The notes beneath the pieces are model-generated. The model saw only the letters and a list, made by a program, of their open reading frames with translations. It did no database searches and was not told the origin of the DNA. Shown piece by piece: positions 5,175-7,103 of a DNA stretch of 7,103 nucleotides. The translations under genes were made by a program, and so were the position numbers. This stretch comes from JBJXFK01 sp046155505. Its GTDB lineage: Bacteria; Planctomycetota; Phycisphaerae; UBA1845; Fen-1342. The DNA is taken from contig JBJXFK010000087.1 in the NCBI GenBank assembly GCA_046155505.1, forward strand, positions 1-7,103. The letters run 5' to 3'. Positions within the stretch are counted from its first letter, which is position 1, and each line of letters starts with the position of its first letter.

Positions 5175-7103
5175 TTGCGGCCCGCCTGTGCGTCGCGGAT
5201 TTCGATCAGCGTGCGCTGGGCGAGACGGTCGGGGCGAGCCAGGACGAGCGTGCGTTCGTGTTGGCCGTCGCGCGTCTGCCAATATTCGCATTCGCCGGTG
5301 GTTGAGAGGAGTCGCGGTGCGGCCAGCGAGCCGGGGCCGCAAAGCGTGACGATGCGCAGCGGCAGCGGGCCGTGCAGGGTCGCTTCGACGACGGGGATCG
5401 GGAAGCGATGGCTGTAGACGCGCGAGGAAAAGCCGCGGAGATGCGTGGCATCTTCGACGCCGCGATCGACGCGGAGTGCGAGCGGTTGCCGTGCGGCGCA
5501 GGCGATTGACCATTGGCCGGCGAGGGTATCGAGCGTGACGCAGCCGCGCACGGGTTCGAGGCGATAGGGTGCGTCCAGCAGATGCCAGCGGGCGCGCGCG
5601 GTGTGGCTGCCGCGGCCGAGAACGTCGTCAACGATAACCCAGGTGTCGTCGTCGAGGCCGATGATGGCGCGGCGGTGGACGCAGCGCCAGGGACTGCGCG
5701 CGTAGGCGTGGCTCTCGCCCTCGAAATAGAGCGGGCCGTCGATCGCGCCCTCAAAGTCGCGTTCGACGGCGCGCGGCCACGGGAACCAGAGGAAACGCGA
5801 CACGAGTTCAAGCGGCGACTGGCCGTCCAGTTCGATCGTGTTGTGCGCGGCGATCGACTTGAAGTGCTTCTCGACGGCCTTGTTTTCCGGCGTGAAGTAT
5901 TGATAGCTGCCGCAATCCTGGAGCATGTTCTGGCCGCGCCACCAAAGATCGACGTGGAGCATGTCAACATGCGCGGGGCGATCGCGGTAGGTGTGACAGC
6001 GGGTCATCGCGCAGCTTTCGCGGTTGCGAAGCGTGTAGTAGCCGCCGGCGTCGAAGGCGCTGCTGACGGGGCTGCGTAGCTCGGCGCGTTTGCCGGTCAG
6101 GGCGTCGGGGCCGAAGAGCCAGACGAGGTCCTCGTCCCACGGGCCGTCGGGCAGGAGCTTTTCACGGCGGGCGAGGTAGTGGGCGGCCTGAATCGACGGG
6201 CGGAAATCCGGGAAGCCGCACTCACTGAGCGGGAGGACGAGCGCGCCGTCGTTGCTGCCGTAGTTGGGCAATTGACCGGTCGTCGGGTCCATCAGTTGGA
6301 ATAGAAACTCGCTACCGGCGGCGATTTTGTCGATGGCGCTGCGCTCGAGCGGGTCGCCGGCTAGTTCGCAGAGGCGGGCGGCGACGACCGAGATGTTGAG
6401 CATGACGCGGTGATAGTTGGTCGATTGCTGGACGTACGAGCCGTCGGCGTAGACCTGCCGCGCGAGTTCCTGTGTGATGACGCGTTTGCCGCAGGCACGC
6501 CATTCGGCCGATTCGCGGAACTCGGGGAAAAGTTGGCTGACGAGGATCAGGCCGCACGCTTCGCTGAGCGAGTGGTTGTTCTTCTGCGAGATCGCGTAGT
6601 CGATGTGGTGCCGCACGCGATAGCCGGTGACCCAGGCAAGGCGCGCGAATTTCTGCCAGCGCTCGGGCGTGGTGGCCGGGTCGTCAGCGACGGCCCAGAG
6701 GCCGAAGGCGAGCGCGATGAGCCGCGTCGAGGCTTCCTGCCCGCATTTCCATTGCACGCCGACGAACGGCGGGCAGGCGTCGAGCCAGGACTCGAGCAGC
6801 CGCCAGTAGATCGCGCCGGCGTCGCTGGCGATGTTGTGCGATGCAGCGCGGGCGAGGTCGATCGCCCACGCGCCGCGCGAGGCATCCCAGAGCGTGCGCA
6901 GATCGCCTTGCTCTGGGAGGAAGTCGGGAATTTCGAACCAGAGTTTGTCAGCGACGCCGCGCTGCGCGGTGTGGACGTTGCGATACCAGTCGTATGCATG
7001 TGGCGATACGAATTGGAAGAAGTGGACCATGCGACCGGATTCGAGGAGCGCGAGGCGCTCGGGGAGCGCGGGTGTGCGGCTCTCCCTGCGTCGCTCCGTC
7101 GCT
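5171..7103 (-). CDS. Heparinase II/III-family protein (5' end outside window)
   Basis: The frame is open to the right window edge, giving at least 643 residues. The first Met inside (7030) is probably internal, because upstream codons (…ERLALLESGRM) look like the family's helix before its F-F segment. Numbering from that Met, the alpha-toroid has DLRTLWDASRGAWAIDLARA (43-62), matching the usual D-I-K..W-E..R pattern. It also has QKNNHSLSEACG (149-160, the N-N-H motif with His153), and SYVQQSTNYHRVML (198-211), where Tyr206-His207 occupy the presumed catalytic base/acid position. The beta-sandwich part has HVDMLHVDLWWRG (354-366), DCGSYQY (372-378) and AHNTIELDGQ (395-404). Characterised members cleave uronic-acid-containing polysaccharides by beta-elimination; many uncharacterised ones sit in exopolysaccharide loci. 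It leads this operon and overlaps the DUF2723 gene by 4 nt. A secretion signal, if present, is outside the window. Whether it is an active lyase is unproven. Confidence 0.88.
   Translation of the reverse strand, partial: ATERRRESRTPALPERLALLESGRMVHFFQFVSPHAYDWYRNVHTAQRGVADKLWFEIPDFLPEQGDLRTLWDASRGAWAIDLARAASHNIASDAGAIYWRLLESWLDACPPFVGVQWKCGQEASTRLIALAFGLWAVADDPATTPERWQKFARLAWVTGYRVRHHIDYAISQKNNHSLSEACGLILVSQLFPEFRESAEWRACGKRVITQELARQVYADGSYVQQSTNYHRVMLNISVVAARLCELAGDPLERSAIDKIAAGSEFLFQLMDPTTGQLPNYGSNDGALVLPLSECGFPDFRPSIQAAHYLARREKLLPDGPWDEDLVWLFGPDALTGKRAELRSPVSSAFDAGGYYTLRNRESCAMTRCHTYRDRPAHVDMLHVDLWWRGQNMLQDCGSYQYFTPENKAVEKHFKSIAAHNTIELDGQSPLELVSRFLWFPWPRAVERDFEGAIDGPLYFEGESHAYARSPWRCVHRRAIIGLDDDTWVIVDDVLGRGSHTARARWHLLDAPYRLEPVRGCVTLDTLAGQWSIACAARQPLALRVDRGVEDATHLRGFSSRVYSHRFPIPVVEATLHGPLPLRIVTLCGPGSLAAPRLLSTTGECEYWQTRDGQHERTLVLARPDRLAQRTLIEIRDAQAGRK

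Noticed and set aside
4629..5417. 262-codon plus-strand open frame across the DUF2723/heparinase junction
   Set aside because: It is Arg/Glu/Gly-rich and without motifs, it crosses the boundary of two real minus-strand genes, and it is a shadow frame.
5175..5513. 113-residue N-terminal extension of the DUF2723 frame
   Set aside because: It is Arg/Pro/Ala-rich with no family similarity and lies wholly inside the heparinase-like gene. The ATG at 5174 with an ATGA coupling is far more likely.
7046..7069. Alternating GAGCGC / GCGCTC inverted repeats near the right edge
   Set aside because: They form short competing hairpins but lie in what reads as coding sequence of the heparinase-like gene (PERLALLE), so codon content in GC-rich DNA explains them adequately.

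Overview
The window is GC-rich and densely coded. It holds the ends of two oppositely transcribed loci that converge on a roughly 205-bp intergenic gap (1557-1761). The protein set suggests a member of the Planctomycetota: a receiver-like regulator with a degenerate acidic pocket, STAS and RsbW-type switch proteins, a DUF2723 membrane protein, a GT4 glycosyltransferase and a heparinase II/III-type protein. That taxonomic guess is an inference from family composition, not from a marker gene.

Left side (1-1556): a partner-switching regulatory locus. A truncated minus-strand gene starting at 150 encodes the N-terminus of a response-regulator-like protein. Divergent from it, a plus-strand operon encodes a STAS anti-anti-sigma protein (351-713), an RsbW/SpoIIAB-type ATP-binding anti-sigma kinase (703-1188) and a second STAS protein (1167-1556). 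The last two genes overlap, and so do the first two if the TTG start of the kinase gene is right. The operon is preceded by a good sigma70-like promoter (TTGACA, 17 nt, GAGAAT). Its leader holds two consecutive perfect inverted repeats, the second of which directly abuts the Shine-Dalgarno sequence of the first gene. By family knowledge, the kinase would bind and inhibit a sigma factor or other target, and would phosphorylate the STAS antagonists on a conserved serine. A phosphatase would reverse this. Neither the phosphatase nor the sigma factor lies in the window.

Middle (1557-1761): a convergent intergenic region. It contains a strong hairpin just past the regulatory operon, an 8-bp tandem repeat (GTTCCCTT units), and a hairpin followed by a T-rich run on the minus strand that looks like the terminator of the right-hand operon. 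It also carries one copy of a 24/25-bp imperfect direct repeat whose other copy is the 3' end of the acetyltransferase gene.

Right side (1762-7103, all minus strand): a four-gene surface-polysaccharide operon, read from right to left. It comprises a heparinase II/III-family protein (5' end outside the window), a DUF2723 multi-pass membrane protein (ATGA stop/start overlap), a GT4 glycosyltransferase, and a GNAT acetyltransferase. The tight spacing implies one transcript. A reasonable inference is that these products build, modify or trim an extracellular glycan. No export, polymerase or sugar-nucleotide genes are in view. I saw no rRNA, tRNA, CRISPR array, insertion sequence or origin.
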